DNA of 64,000 nucleotides, from NCBI GenBank assembly GCA_014898425.1, contig RCSZ01000001.1, forward strand, positions 1,798,001-1,862,000, written 5' to 3'. The position numbers and the translations under genes are program-made. The stretch comes from Botryotinia globosa (Eukaryota; Ascomycota; Leotiomycetes; Helotiales; Sclerotiniaceae). Below the pieces are notes generated by a model, which saw only the letters and a program-made list of their open reading frames with translations, made no database searches and was not told the DNA's origin. Positions 10,023 to 23,281 of the stretch are shown piece after piece. The first letter of the stretch is position 1. Each line of letters starts with the position of its first letter.

Positions 10023-12763
10023 ATGGCTTCAAATGGATACTCGAATAGCACTGATGCAGTACCGCCGCCCCCGAGCGATAACGATGGAAGACCACCATCC
10101 CCTCCACCTCCACCTCCAGATTCATTCGTTCCTCCACCACCCCCAAGCTCATTAGCTCCCCCTCCTCCTCCTTCCAGTGATCTTCCACCACCACCTCCCT
10201 CCGAGTTACAGCCTCCTCCCCCAGAGCCCAAAAAGAAGAAGGGCTGGGGAGCTCCAAAACCAGGTCCACTGAGCATCGAAGATATCTTGAAGAAGAAGAA
10301 AGAGGCGGATGAGGCCGCAGCTAAGGTATGTAATTTCCCCTTTCACATGAAGCTGGCAGCCATGTTCACAATGCATGTCTAGTATTTCCTGGAACCAATA
10401 CTGATTATATGAAATCACAGCCCAAATTTCTGTCAAAAGCTGCTCGGGAGAAATTGGCTCTTGAGAAAAGAGCAAAAGAGGTCGAAGAACAGAAGCGTAA
10501 ACGTGAGGCGGAACAGGATAACCGGATATCTGTAGGAAGTGTCAATGGAAATGGAAACGGATACGGATCTGCTACGAATAGCCGAGATGGTTATGAACGA
10601 TCATATCAGCAGGAAAATGGACGTCGAGATTCCTCTTTCGTGCCCACTGGGCCTCGAGCTATGCGGAATAGTCAACAAAATCGGAGTTCCAGTGATAAGT
10701 TGAACGATATGGAGCCACCGCCAAAACCAGCTAAACCGGCTGCTGCAGGTACGGGTAAAGCTTCTGTAGCTGGCGAGAAACGACCTGCGAACGCGGAAGA
10801 TCTTCAGGCTGCTCTGATAAGAACGCGATATATGGGCGCCGAAACAAATCAATCGACATTTTCCGCGAAGAAGAAACGCAGGAGGACGACAGAGAAGAAG
10901 TTTAACTTTGAGTGGAATGCCGAGGAGGATACTAGCCCAGATTATAACCCTATCTACCAAAACCGCGCGGAAGCAGGTCTATATGGTCGAGGTAGACTGG
11001 CTGGTTTTGCTGAAGACGAAGGAGCAACTCTGAAATATGCGAAGGCTTTAGAAGAACGAGATGCGGAGGCTGGAGGCGCGCGTGCAAGAGAAATTGTGGA
11101 AATGGAGAGGCGGAGGAAAGAGGATGCCGGCAGAAACTCGCTTGACAAACACTGGAGTGAGAAGAAATTGGAACATATGCGAGAGCGAGATTGGCGTATT
11201 TTCAAGGAAGATTTCAATATCAGTACAAAAGGAGGAGCGATTCCAAACCCCATGCGGAATTGGTCAGAATCCAAGTTACCAAAACGTCTTCTGGACGTTA
11301 TCCATCAAGTTGGTTATGACGAGCCCTCAGCGGTACAAAGAGCTGCTATCCCTATAGCATTACAAGCAAGAGATTTGATCGGTGTTGCTGTTACTGGTTC
11401 TGGTAAAACTGCGGCTTTCTTGCTGCCATTACTGGTCTACATTTCCGAATTGCCTCCACTGAACGAATTTACGAAGAACGATGGACCGTACGCTATTATT
11501 CTCGCGCCTACCCGTGAATTGGCACAACAAATTGAGGTTGAAGCCAAGAAGTTTGCAACACCCCTTGGATTCACTTGTGTTAGTATCGTAGGTGGTCATT
11601 CTTTGGAAGAACAATCTTACAATCTTCGTAACGGTGCTGAAATCATCATTGCGACACCCGGTCGTCTAGTTGATTGTATTGAACGAAGAGTTCTCGTCCT
11701 TGGGCAATGTTGTTATATCATCATGGACGAAGCAGATCGTATGATCGATCTTGGATTCGAAGAATCCGTGAACAAAATCTTGGATGCCCTTCCAGTCAGT
11801 AATGAAAAGCCAGATACAGATGATGCAGAAGATGCCCAAGCGATGAGCAGACATCTGGGAGGCAAGGACCGTTATCGTCAAACTATGATGTACACAGCCA
11901 CTATGCCTCCAGCTGTCGAAAAAATCGCCAAAAAGTATCTGCGTCGTCCTGCAATTGTCACCATTGGTAACATTGGTGAGGCCGTCGAGACCGTCGAACA
12001 GCGCGTCGAATTCGTTGCCGGTGAGGATAAACGCAAGAAGCGTCTCAATGAGATTCTTGCCTCGGGTGAATTCGCACCTCCTATCATCGTCTTCGTCAAT
12101 ATTAAGCGCAACTGCGATGCTGTGGCTCGTGATATCAAACATATGGGCTTCACATCTGTTACACTCCACGGTTCCAAAACTCAAGAACAGCGTGAAGCAG
12201 CTCTGGCATCTGTGCGTTCTGGCGCTACTAATGTGCTCGTTGCGACTGATTTGGCCGGTCGTGGTATTGATGTGCCGGATGTATCTTTGGTAGTGAACTT
12301 CAACATGGCGACAAATATTGAGAGTTATACTCATCGTATTGGTAGGACGGGAAGAGCAGGGAAGAGTGGTGTGGCGATTACATTCTTGGGCAATGAGGAT
12401 AGCGATACGATGTATGATTTGAAGCAGATGTTGACAAAGAGCAGCATCAGTAGGGTGCCGGAAGAGTTGAGGAAACATGAAGCGGCACAGCAGAAGAGTC
12501 AGAGGGGGCAGGGTATGAAGAAGATTGAGGAGGGTGGGTTTGGAGGGAAAGGTGGTGGGGGGGGGTTGGTAGTCCAGCAAAGAGATAGGGACAATGACAA
12601 TTTCGGAAGTATCTTAATATCGAGATTTCGTTCGACATCACCACCCAGATCACATCACATCACATATTCATTAGATATCCTAATCAAAAATCTAGTCAAC
12701 ATCACAAATTTCTTTTTATCATCTCTACCTCGCTTCTCCCCAGAATACAATCACAGTGCTTAA
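10023..12763 (+). CDS. PRP28: Pre-mRNA-splicing DEAD-box RNA helicase Prp28
   Basis: Nuclear ATP-dependent helicase that swaps U1 for U6 at the 5' splice site during spliceosome activation. Exons 10023-10325 and 10421-12763 join in phase 0 (donor GTATGT, acceptor CACAG). The N-terminus is a proline-rich tract (residues 15-68) followed by a Lys/Glu/Arg-rich helical region, as usual for Prp28. Helicase motifs are complete: Q motif near 402, GSGKT near 427, DEAD at 537-540, TAT in place of SAT near 593 (a Prp28 feature), and HRIGRTGR near 739. As read the protein is 881 aa. Its last 65 residues follow a G9 tract at 12557-12565 and look unlike a conserved terminus. A one-base change in that tract would end the protein at once and remove the overlap with Dph6. 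The C-terminus is therefore uncertain. Confidence 0.93.
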
Positions 12764-15178
12764 TCTTCTCCCCTCGCCATCCCATAAACTCTTACAGGGT
12801 ATCACTCCTTTGCCTTCCCATCCTGCACTTGGAAGTTTATTCACATCGACAAGCGATGTATCCACATAAACCAGATGAATCAGCCCGCGGTTGCTATAGT
12901 CATCTTTAAGATCATCAGGCGAGGGAATAACATCAGAAGGGAAAGTAAGAACAGTATGACGCGTAAAAGAAGTCGTGAGCGAATTGTCGCGGTGGTCGTG
13001 CGTCTCGATATTCTTTACCTGTGTGGATATTGTTAGTTATTATATTGTTACTTCTCTAGCAAGCAAAAAAGAAAGAAACAAGAAACAAGAAAACGGGGAA
13101 GAAGAAGAGAAAGAAGAAAACAAACATCAATGGGACCATCACATACGCCCACATGCGCATGCCATTCCACCTCGCTTCCGCGGGGCAAGGACTCCACCTC
13201 CGCGGTCCAGAAAGGTGGGATCGTAGGGGTATCTGATTGCAGGATATCGTGGTCGGGGTAGGTCGTTGTCGTGTGTTCGTTTGATAGGGGAGTGGTGTTG
13301 GAGTAGCGGAATTTTTCTTCCCAGAGATCGCGCGGTTCGGCGTCGGAATCGTGGTCGGAATCTGGGGATGGGGGGGTGTGGATGTGTTTCCAGGCTTGGT
13401 AGGCGATTTTTGAGAGAGCGGATGAGCAGGAGGGGGTTGGGGATTCGGGGTGCGGGGTGGGAATGTAGATGCAGGCGCTGGTGAACCATTTGATGGAGGT
13501 GGCGTCTGCGATGCGGAGGAGATGTTGGAGGGAGAGGATGGTGGAGATGTGGAAGGGGGATGAGGATGAGGGTGATGAAGTGGGGAGAAGCATGGTGTGG
13601 GGAATGAGAGGAATTTGTCCGGCGATGGTGAGGGTTTGGGAGGAGGAGAGCGACGAGGGGAGTGAGCTGGCTTGGGAGTATGGCCCGATATTGGCGGGGG
13701 CCCAGTAGGAACGCGATTGTACGTGTAGAGCTTTGCGGGGTGGCGAGGTAGCCGAGGGAATGTGCAATGTGAGATGAATTATTAGAGATATGTTTAGGGG
13801 CATTGAAGATCCGCAAGAGATGGTTACGCGAGATGGTGGATTGGGATGAGGGAAGAGAGTGCCGTAGATCTATAGATGTGTTAGATAGGTATGCTGGTTA
13901 GGTAGCAAGCTGTTTCAGAAATACCTTATTGATTGTTGTGAAATCTTCCATTGAGCGCAGCATTATCATGGTCGAAACGATGTCTGTGGTTTTCAACGAT
14001 GCTTGATTAAGTCGCGCCTTTATGGATTCCACGACACTTTTGGATTCATCTAATATCGATGAACAAGAGGTCCTTTCGGGTATAATTGTCCAATGTGTCA
14101 TGTTGCCACCTTCGATACCGTTAGCAGTCGATGATTTGAGCTCCCACGTTGGCGATTCCAATGATCCGCTACCCGGGGTGCTTGAGGTGGAAAGGTCATA
14201 GGAATGATCATTTTTGTCCAACGCAGATAGGATTTCCAAAGATCTCTGTTCAAGCAGTTCTGGTACTCTACACGAGCTTTCCTTGTTCTCGATGCTTTCT
14301 TTATCCACTAAAGAAGCCTTACTTATCTGTATCCAAGCAGATCCTCCACCTTCCCTTACAATCCTCGTGTCTTCTGTCTCCACCACTATTCTCTTTTTGA
14401 ATAACCAACTCGGCCCATCCACAACGAGGGTTTCAAACTCCCCACCCTCACCTAACACAGCTCCATCACCATCAATACTGAATCTTTTCATGGCTCTTTC
14501 CACTCTCCGCATCCCCTTCTCACTCGCAACATTTTCCCACAGAAAACTCTCATCGAGCCCACCACTCGCCACCTTGATAATCCTCGCATCCAATCCTACA
14601 GCTTGCATATCCTGCAGAAGAGAAATCTGCATACGAGGTGGAAGAATCGGATACTGCCACAAGAACGAAAGAGGCACGAGTCCTAATCGTATTGCTACAG
14701 ATTCCACACGTGTTCGTTGATATGTAGATAGTATAGCACCTGTACTAAGAGCATTTGCTTCAGGATGCGCATCTTTAATTCTCTGTAACAAAGGAACCAG
14801 AGATTCCGTCTCATCTCCATCCGTATTCTTCTTCTCTTCTACCGATTCTTCGGCACCAGAGATCGTGAGATCCGCATGATCATAACTTGTCCCCGTTTGA
14901 ACAGCCCTACCAAGAATAGCCTGTCGATATAATGGAATGCCAAGTGCCTCTTCATACAATGGAATAATGGTATGCCCTACAGTCTGATACATAAAACTAT
15001 TAAGATCATTTTCATCCTCGTGAATACCATCGCTTTCTTCCGTTTGTGGCTCAGTGAGAGGTGGATGAAGATTTCCTAGAGCAACGATTTTATGTCCATT
15101 CTGAATGCAATGCAATATTGAGAAGAAACTGTCCTTTCCACCCGATACCAGGGCGATCACGTTGAGAGATTCGGACAT
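12725..15178 (-). CDS. DPH6: Diphthine-ammonia ligase Dph6
   Basis: Catalyses the last, ATP-dependent amidation of diphthine to diphthamide on elongation factor 2. Three minus-strand exons, 13925-15178, 13147-13869 and 12725-13018, all join in phase 0 with GTAT donors and TAG/CAG acceptors, giving 756 aa. The N-terminal ATP-pyrophosphatase domain shows the PP-loop SGGKDS at residues 12-17, then LSTGAILSTYQRTRVE and GEGGEFETLV. Two RidA/YjgF-like modules follow, the second beginning at the segment SYWAPANIGPYSQA. This order (ATPase plus two RidA-like domains) is the eukaryotic Dph6 arrangement. The start is the ATG immediately before the PP-loop strand; the open frame upstream has no ATG. Exon 3 overlaps the 3' end of the Prp28 frame on the opposite strand by 39 bp. 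Confidence 0.93.
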
Positions 15179-16058
15179 GACTCTATCTGTTTTAGATTGG
15201 TAGTGTGGGATTTCAGATTTTGCTTGTGAGAACAAAGTGGGCAAACGAAAATTTAGGCGTTGTTGATATTTAACATCGGGACGCACTCAACTTTCTGTTC
15301 GTATCATTATTTCAAATACGAAATCATAAATTTTGGCTCTTAATAAGTGCAATCAAGCCGATTCAAACATTTATTAAACTTATCAAATTTTCACTTCAAT
15401 TCAATTTATATGCCTCAGGCATTCAAGACACCACTCTGCTGCAAAGCGGGCTATCACAAACATTGAGGTCACTTGGGTCACTAGAGTCACAATTTCATGA
15501 TGAGAGAATAGTTTTATGTTTATGATATGTATTTATTTTATTGTGTTTGTAGTCTGTTGGTATATCTCAACATTCTGGCCAGCACAAGGCAAGACCCAAG
15601 AGCTACGCAAGTAATTCTGAAGAGAAAATTGCAAAGCAAAAGATCAGAGACGGTCGCCCGCTTTCCATCCACAGCTCCACTGATATTTATTACAACGAAT
15701 GTAAGAAAATAATTTCCCTTGCTTCCCATCATCAAAGTACACGCTTTGGAAAGGTTGTTGTACCTTAGACCATCCATCATCACGCTAAACCGACGACAAA
15801 TACAAAGTTGAATAAAGTAAAGTACAAGAATGGTGAAAAAAGTGTGCAAAATAGCAACACATACACGGGACAGTGACTTTTGTGTCTCAAGCAATCCTCC
15901 CAAATCATCATGACAGCGTCAATGTAACCTTTATCCCTAATGTCCAACACATAACAAGCAATGCGCAAGCTCAAATATGAAGTGTTGTGTTTAATTTTTG
16001 TGTTCGTAAGTTTCGTAAACGGCGTACTCCGGCCGATCAAGTATTCGTACACCCGTTT
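15179..16058. other. Intergenic: Dph6 promoter and zinc-finger gene 3' end
   Basis: About 880 bp between the start of Dph6 and the stop of the Msn2/4-like gene. It is AT-rich near 15300-15420, as expected for a promoter. I see no coding signal in either strand. Confidence 0.6.
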
Positions 16059-18050
16059 TTACTCTGATCTCTTGCGCTTCTTGCGGGATTGGCTGTCGGA
16101 CTCACTATCGGTACCGCTGCTTTCACTGCCAGATGCACCTGCGGCTGCATTAAAGAGTACGGTGCCAAGGGCTCTAATTTGCTCTCCGTCGCTGCCAGAT
16201 TCCATGTCGCCAGGAACCTCGCCATCTTCCAATACGCCCATAACAATAGCACCACTTCCGTGAGTGCGAGAGTGTTGAGATAAGTTGTCGCTGCGGGAGA
16301 ACTTCTTACCGCACTCGTGGCACTCGAATGGCTTTTCTTCAGTGTGGAGGGATCGGTAATGACGTTTCAGATGTTCTTGTCTGCGGAAACGTCTGTTGCA
16401 AAGCTTGCAGTGGAATGTTTTGGAAGGGTCCTCAGTCAAGGATTGCTTGCGACCGCGACGATTGACTGGTGCTTGATGTGTGTTGGCAGCGTCTGATCCT
16501 GATGAGCCCATCATGTTGTTACTTTCTGAAGAACCGGCTTGGCTTGGTGCGGTGGATGTTTGTTGGTGGTCGGCAGAGGTCTCTTGTGGCTGAGCGCCCG
16601 ATAAGTTATTCATTGGGACAGTGAATTTTCGGGATCGGACCATAGAATCAAATTCCGAGCTATCTTCGTCGCAATGAACGATCTTTGACTTCTTTGCACG
16701 CTTTTCCTTCTTGGGTTCAGCTTCAGAGCCTGAAGCAGGTGGGCTTGGAAGGCAGGCAACTGCAAATCTTTCGGTCTCGAGATCTTCAAAATCTTCAAAA
16801 TCGTCCTCACTGATGAATGTCTCTGATTCAGGGAAAACGAGATCAGATACGGTGCGTTGTCTCTTGTTACCAAAGAATTGAACGTTATCGGTGGAAGGGA
16901 AATTTACGAGACCATTAACAAATTCGTCTTCGGAATCGAGCTCGGAAATGTGATCAAAAGTAGGAAGACTGTGGTTGGATGTTGTTGTGAAATCAAAGGT
17001 GTTCGCACGTGTTTCGATTTTGGCGAATGCGTCACTACCCCCTAACATGTATTGATGTTCTTCTTCTTCAGCTGCACAGAGGGTTGGTAAAGTGGAGAAT
17101 TCACGACCCGAAGTCAAAATTGGATTTGAAGTCGGAGGTAAAATTGAGGAACCAACTGTGAGGTTTCTTGGATCGCAGAAGTCGAAGTCGGATTGTTCAG
17201 AGGTGACGGAGCGAGGATAAGGGGAAGGAGAAGGTGAAAGCGAAGGGCAAGAAGTGGCAGACAGGAGTTCATTAGCGTGCGAGCTAAGCGAATTTGGATG
17301 GATGAACACTGAAAATTGGTAGCCTCGTCAGTAAATTATTCCCAGTAATTATTATTGTTATTACTATTGCATCAAATAATTGAAAACATTAACGTTAACA
17401 ATTTTTATGCGAATAATCAAATGGATAATCGCAATTCGTTATCGCTATCCATTCTCAAACAATTTCAAACGTGGTGAGGATAAAAATCGAAATAGCATAC
17501 CTGGTGTCATAGGTGGAGACCCGCAACGAGCCCATTCACCGGCAAGATTCTCCGATTGAACCTCACCTTCACATCCTTCCTTAACACCCTCAAAACTCTC
17601 AGCACCAAAAAATACACTGTTAACTGGGGTGGGTAGAATGTCACAGCTCGATGGACTGCTCATGACACTGCAAGATGCTGAAAGTGGTGGGGTTGCTGGG
17701 TAATAATACATGTCGTGTTCGTTTTCCGAATCCAAGATCAGTCTTGGGGAATGATCTTGAATCAGTATGGTGGGCTTTTGGTACATTGGGCGTGGCGAGG
17801 ACATTGGTGTCATGTGTCCAAGGTATCCAGAGTTGAAGATCTTCTGCTGCATTGGAGGCTGCGAAGACGAAGAGTTTGGTCTGGAGTACATTGGTGTCGA
17901 TGGGAGGGTTTGAGCGTGTTGGTGGTACATAGGCATAGGCATATGGCTTGGTTGTTGAGAGAAGTGACCATGTTGACGGTTGTCTGATTTTGGGTCTGGG
18001 TTGTAGTAGAAAAATGGGGATTGTCCCATTGCTTGTGCGTAAGAGTCCAT
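16059..18050 (-). CDS. C2H2 transcription factor, Msn2/Msn4-type stress regulator
   Basis: Nuclear zinc-finger activator of the Msn2/4 (Seb1) class, expected to bind STRE (AGGGG) in stress-response promoters. Two exons, 17501-18050 and 16059-17308 (intron donor GTATGC, acceptor TTTCAG, phase 1), give 599 aa. Two C2H2 fingers lie at about residues 482-533. The recognition helices read RRQEHLKRH and SRSDNLSQH, matching the STRE-binding pattern. The N-terminal part is Ser/Pro/Met/Gln-rich, typical of an activation region, and the segment [11 protein letters not shown] just after the intron recurs in filamentous-fungal members as I recall them. A basic KKRKR at the C-terminus may be a nuclear signal. 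The ATG at 18050 opens a clean frame. The leader is long and has an AGGGG at 18247-18251. Confidence 0.88.
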
Positions 18051-19280
18051 GGTGAATATCCCTTGGTTTCTCGGCTGGTCTGCAAGACGTCAGTTTGCAT
18101 TCCTCGGACCCTGTATCCAAGCACAACGTACCGATGTGAATTCTAGTTAGGGTGGTTTGGTAGATTAAGGTACTTTGTTGGCAGACCACGTTGGTCAAGA
18201 TGTCGATGCTAAATCAAGTAATACAAGGCTTCGCAAGTAATGAATGAGGGGCGGACAACAGCTGCAGGGAGATCTGTCTAATAATGGCAATGTTGGAGTA
18301 ACTGATTATACATAGGCTCGTCAAGTAGAAGGATTGATTGATGTCGACACAATGGTTCAGTGCAATATAGTAGTAGATTATCGAAGTGCGAGATAACAGA
18401 ACAAGAGCAATAGCAGAATGCCAAAGGAAGGTACAGAAGAAGTTCGAGGAGGCTTATAATATAAAAAAAGCGCAAGTCGAAGATGTTCCAAAAGATTGAG
18501 TTGCAAAAAGGAAACCGTTAGTCGGTATAAGAAGAATATGGTAGCGATGAGGGAAACCTAGACAAGATGAACAAACGAAGGTGGTGACGGGGACCCTGCA
18601 AATAAAGTAAAGATCTCGAAAGATCAACGAGAGTGATAGAGGGTAAGATAGGCAGTGCGACCGAGAGGCCAAGTCTCAGGCGAAGGCATAGGAAACGGGT
18701 GGGCCAGGAACAAGAAAGCAATGAGTGGGTGAGATAGGTGTGGATGTGGTGAGTCGGCGTCCAGGACCCTGTCTGGGGGAACCGGCAGCGATTGAGATGG
18801 GATGGACGAATAGATTGATGGAGTAGCATGGAAATTTCTAAATCTAGTACGATTGTGGATTCGGAATCCTAGCATTTTCGTGTTCGACGCTATTGCTCTT
18901 TAAGAAAGTGATGATTCTCCGGGAACTTTTTGATTTTCTGGACTAATACACGGATTCTAGTAGATTAGTGGCCATAGTGGATTCACATTCTGGTGGCTCG
19001 GGTGGTACTGTACTGTACTATGCCAGGTAAGAGAGGAAGTGGAGAGAGTCGAGGAGATATATTACTGAACATGGAATAGAATAGTCTAATAAGTCTACAC
19101 ATCCACGCAATACTAGGGTCCTGGTACGGACAGTTTATTTGTCCTGGGTATGTACTATGGAAAGGGCATGGAGGAAGAGGCGGTCATGAATGGCTCAAGG
19201 GAAGAGAAGGGAAGGTCTAATGCGTCGTAGGTTAATGACCAATAATCATTAGTTATCGACTTGAGCATGCAAATGAATAT
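18051..19280 (-). promoter_or_regulatory. Long leader/promoter of the Msn2/4-like gene
   Basis: About 1.2 kb upstream of the start codon. It contains one STRE-type AGGGG at 18247-18251 and an ATG-started 83-codon open frame (18624-18875, minus strand, Pro/His-rich), which could be an upstream ORF if the transcript starts far upstream. No domain is recognisable in it. Transcription start is not visible from sequence. Confidence 0.35.
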
Positions 19281-19290
19281 CAAGCCACTC

Positions 19291-19346
19291 TTTTATTTAT
19301 TTTATTTTATTTTATTTTATTTTATTTTATTTCATTTCATTTCATT
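19291..19346. repeat. TTTTA/TTTCA pentanucleotide microsatellite
   Basis: About eight TTTTA-type units followed by three TTTCA units, a clean pentanucleotide array in an AT-rich stretch. Confidence 0.9.
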
Positions 19347-19950
19347 ATTCGATTTTGTTATAATTATGATTGTGACAATATTGTGACGATTACTTTTATT
19401 TTATCCCATTTTCCTTTTCTTTCTCTCTCGCTCGCTAGCCACCCACTCCTTATACTTTTTTCCCACCTTCAAAAGCGGCGAGAAGGTTAAGAAGCGCACG
19501 ACCGTCGAGCATTGTGCATGCATGCATAAGCCCGAATGAGAGACTAAAGTAGAGTGGGAGCGTGGTAACTTGTAAGGTATCATAATCATAATCATATCAT
19601 AGCATTAATGTATTATACATTATCCATACGAGTGAATATATACGACACAGCACACTATGAGAAACAGCTAGGTTGCTGGCTTCGTTGAGAAAATGGACCT
19701 GGAGTCCTGGACCAGTACGACTTGCGAGTTACGAGTTACAAGCAAGTCACCCGTTAGTTACAGGTTACAGGTTACAAGTTCCAAGCTACGAGTATCTATC
19801 TGATTTGCGAAAACTGCGTCACTGTTTCCCTCAGATTACGAGGTAGCTGCGATTTGCGTTATTTCTGAGGTCATACCCATAACGTTCAAGTATGTAGGGA
19901 GGTATGCAACAACAAGATAGTATACCTAGCTAGTTGGTAGAACTCACGTA

Positions 19951-20023
19951 GAAGTTTGAAGTTTGAAGTTTGAAGTTTGAAGTCTGAAGTCTGAAGTCTG
20001 AAGTTTGAAGTTTGAAGTTTGAA
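19951..20023. repeat. GAAGTYT heptamer array, ten copies
   Basis: Four GAAGTTT, three GAAGTCT and three GAAGTTT units in order. The block of C-variants in the middle suggests the array grew by duplicating blocks of units. Confidence 0.92.
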
Positions 20024-20120
20024 ATTCAAAGTTTAGATAGCTAGCACCTACTCTTACTTCCACTTCACTGCATTTGCTAATGCCAACTCACATACATAAA
20101 CTTCAGCTATGCTCTATGCT

Positions 20121-20199
20121 GTCCAACTACTGTCCAACTACTGTCCAATTACTGTCCAACTACTGTCCAACTACTGGCCAACTACTGGCCAACTACTGT
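20121..20199. repeat. 11-bp minisatellite GTCCAACTACT
   Basis: About seven copies of an 11-bp unit, with T and G variants (CCAATT, GGCCAA). A CAA trinucleotide run follows at 20238-20262 and three CATTAGACA units near 20395-20420. Confidence 0.9.
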
Positions 20200-21548
20200 A
20201 CCTCTCAAAGCCATCCATCTAAAAATAAGATAAATAGTACAACAACAACAACAACAACAAGACAAATAGAAGAGATGTCATGATTTCAATCAATTCTTTG
20301 CCTGGGTATTCATTATTCATTCGTGCTAAATAACCCATGGTGGATCATCTCAACCTATGATAATCGTCGTGGACGGAGATTACGACCGACACATTAGACA
20401 TTAGACACATTAGACACATTATTTATTCGGGATGCCATGGAAAGCTAATCATTATTTATTCTCTACATATTATTGTCTGTCTATTCAATAACAGCCCAGT
20501 GCCCACGTCCGTCAAGATCCAAATCATTCAATTCAATAGATGTTTCTATATCTATCCATCCAAAACTCAACCATACACATTTCTCTTGGAAAACTATATT
20601 CTTAGCAAGATGGACAAGTTTAGACAGTTCAGATAATATTTTACTTCATACTACTCGTACCTACTGCCTGCCAGGTTGAAATCTTGATGAAGTTTGCCTC
20701 ATCTCATGGTCCACTGTATATATCATTTGATGACACTGACATCAATCTATAAGAACTACCTATACCTAACCAACCATACACAGCCCACCTCACCTCAGCC
20801 CTGCCGCCGCATTGGAGAAAAATCTTCTTCACATCACTCCCGTGTAAATCATCAATGCCAATAGAATCCTATAATTGGAGTGATCAGAAGAAAATAGGCC
20901 CCTCATTTAATACGGCTTCTCCGACTGGCGATGCGAATCACACCCGAGAGGCCAAATATCTGAATCCAAACCAAAGGGAAACATCTTTTGACCTAATAAA
21001 CTTTGGGATCTTGTCTTTAACAACATTGACCGGTTTGAACCAACCCAAGCATTTGGTGGTGATGTTGTTTTAACTTGTTTTTATTTGGATGATCCAAAAC
21101 TTCAGAAGGCAAAGGAACAAATGGAAAGAAAGAAAAAAGTTTAAAGCGAGACGCGAAACACGAAACACATTGCTGGGCCATTCATATCGTGAAGCACACC
21201 TTCAGATATGCATCAGAAGACCGTTTTAGGATATCTACATGAATCTAAAGTGTGATTCGTGCATGGTGAAGGCGATAATGCAAAATGATCCAACAACACT
21301 ACCCAACACTTTTACTTTTGCCGTTGTGATGCGAACTCTAGGTACCTCGATTTAGCTAACGTCTCCGGTTCATTGACTACATGAGCAATCCTCTCTGCCA
21401 ATTTCGGCGTCGTGGGTTTCAACCTATCACATCTTGTCATGGTCCTTTTTCTCTCTTCTACGACTTACCTACATTCTAAGCAATTCACAGCTTACAGCTC
21501 CTAATTCGCCGGAGGTAACCTTCGATGACAGCGGATGCATCCAATATG

Positions 21549-21584
21549 CATCCATCCATCCATCCTTCCTTCCTTCCTTCCTTC
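21549..21584. repeat. CATC and CTTC tetranucleotide repeat
   Basis: Four CATC units pass directly into five CTTC units, a compound microsatellite. Confidence 0.9.
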
Positions 21585-23163
21585 GCCCCCAAGATTAGAA
21601 GAAGAAAAACTCTTTTCCCTATCGATAGAGAAGTGATCCTTAGATTCAGCCCTCCTTCAGCTTCCTCTAAGAGCGCTTTGCCCCGCGTCTACTGCAAAGG
21701 TTGATTTGTGGGGGAGAAGAAAGACGCCATCGTGAAAAGATGAAACAACGATCTCCTTCTCTCTACTTTCGATGAACAGGATAAGATCAGATAGTCTCCC
21801 AGTCTCCCCGCCTCCCGCGAGACATTTGATTAGATCCGACTTCGTCAGTTTATTACGCTGACAAGTCATTATTCAGAGATGTTTAGAGTTGCGGCTTACT
21901 CAGTGGGAGTGATACACTTTGCAAGCAAGTTTTGTACCACCAACATCCCACCCAAAAGAAAGTTTATAGCCGCAGTCTGGAGCTGGCTCACTGGCTGGCA
22001 ATTGAAACACTGTCTTTCATATGAACACTCCTGAGAAAAGTCAAATGTATGGTTGAGACGGAGCCCTTATTCCTTAGACGCCGGCGTTGGAGATGATCTA
22101 AAGTTTATCATGTACTATCACCCGAACGATTAGGCCGCGTATTGGGCTATCGTTTCCATCCGGTTGAACCTTGATTCCACACACGTCCTCTTGACCACTA
22201 CGAGTCTAAATCCCTCTAAATCCCTCCAAACATGGCAAAACATCATCGTTTGAAGATTCTTCATGTGTAAAATCTGATCTCATATGACATGACCGGGAGC
22301 TCCTTCACGCCCACTCTTCTACGTCTAATCGATAAGGTGATAACCATTACGATAGGATGAAGTCCTGTCCACCTAGCGCCGAGAACGAACTAAGAGGGTT
22401 GCATAAAATGGAATGCACATGCTTTTCCAATAATGCACAGCGTTTCGCCCAATTCCCACAGCCTGTCGATGATGATTCTCATCATCACAATAAAGCGACA
22501 CACGAGGTTCGAGGCTTCAGTGTGGAATGCTGAGGCAGACTTGGTGGGATGCCTACCCTATCACATCCAATATGGTAACATCCAGCTGGTGTGGTATGGA
22601 CGCTGATGCTTCTAGTTCATTACACGAACCAAACATTTAGGTCTTGTGCTGGCTGCTTCTTTTGGTTCCTGAATGGCATTTCCCCAAAGAGAGCGAGCGA
22701 ATAACGATGTGCAGAAGGTGCATAGGATTTCATTGGTGGTGGTTGCGCGACAATCATCATCACATCACCTACTTCCTACTGGCATATTGCATGTTGCATA
22801 AAAGTGGCACTCTGCAGTGATATTCCAATGCAAGTTTGTGTGTAGCTGATCTAAACATAGAGAGAACCTCTTTCATATCATTGGACGCTTCCGGGAGAGC
22901 GGAGAGAGGGTGATTTTCTTGTTTGGTTTGGATTCCCTTGCTGCTTTTTGTCAAATATAATCAATCAACCGTCAGGCATAGCCAGGGTAAAGACTCAAGA
23001 GGCTGGTGCAACAAAGTATAACTTGAATGTGGTGGAGTCGAATGATTTGACCGAGGCCTGCATAATGGAGTAGCATTTCATTATTACTTTGTATCGAGTC
23101 GAATCTGTAATGAATTGGCTGACATGGATTTCATACCACAGTCTACAGAGCCATATCATCATA

Positions 23164-23248
23164 CCATCCAACCATCCGACCATCCAACCATCCAATCATC
23201 CAACCATTCAACCATCCAATCATCCAACCATCCAACCATCCGTACCTT

Positions 23249-23280
<32 letters not shown>

Positions 23281-23281
23281 T
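23164..23281. repeat. CCATCCAA octamer array and CCCATA hexamer array
   Basis: Ten or so 8-bp CCATCCAA/CCATCCGA units (23164-23241) followed by five CCCATA units (23251-23280). The unspliced frames across it give artificial repetitive peptides on both strands. Confidence 0.9.

Noticed and set aside
11666..12580. 304-codon open frame antisense to PRP28
   Set aside because: Long, but lies wholly within the conserved helicase domain; codon constraint of PRP28 explains the lack of stops.
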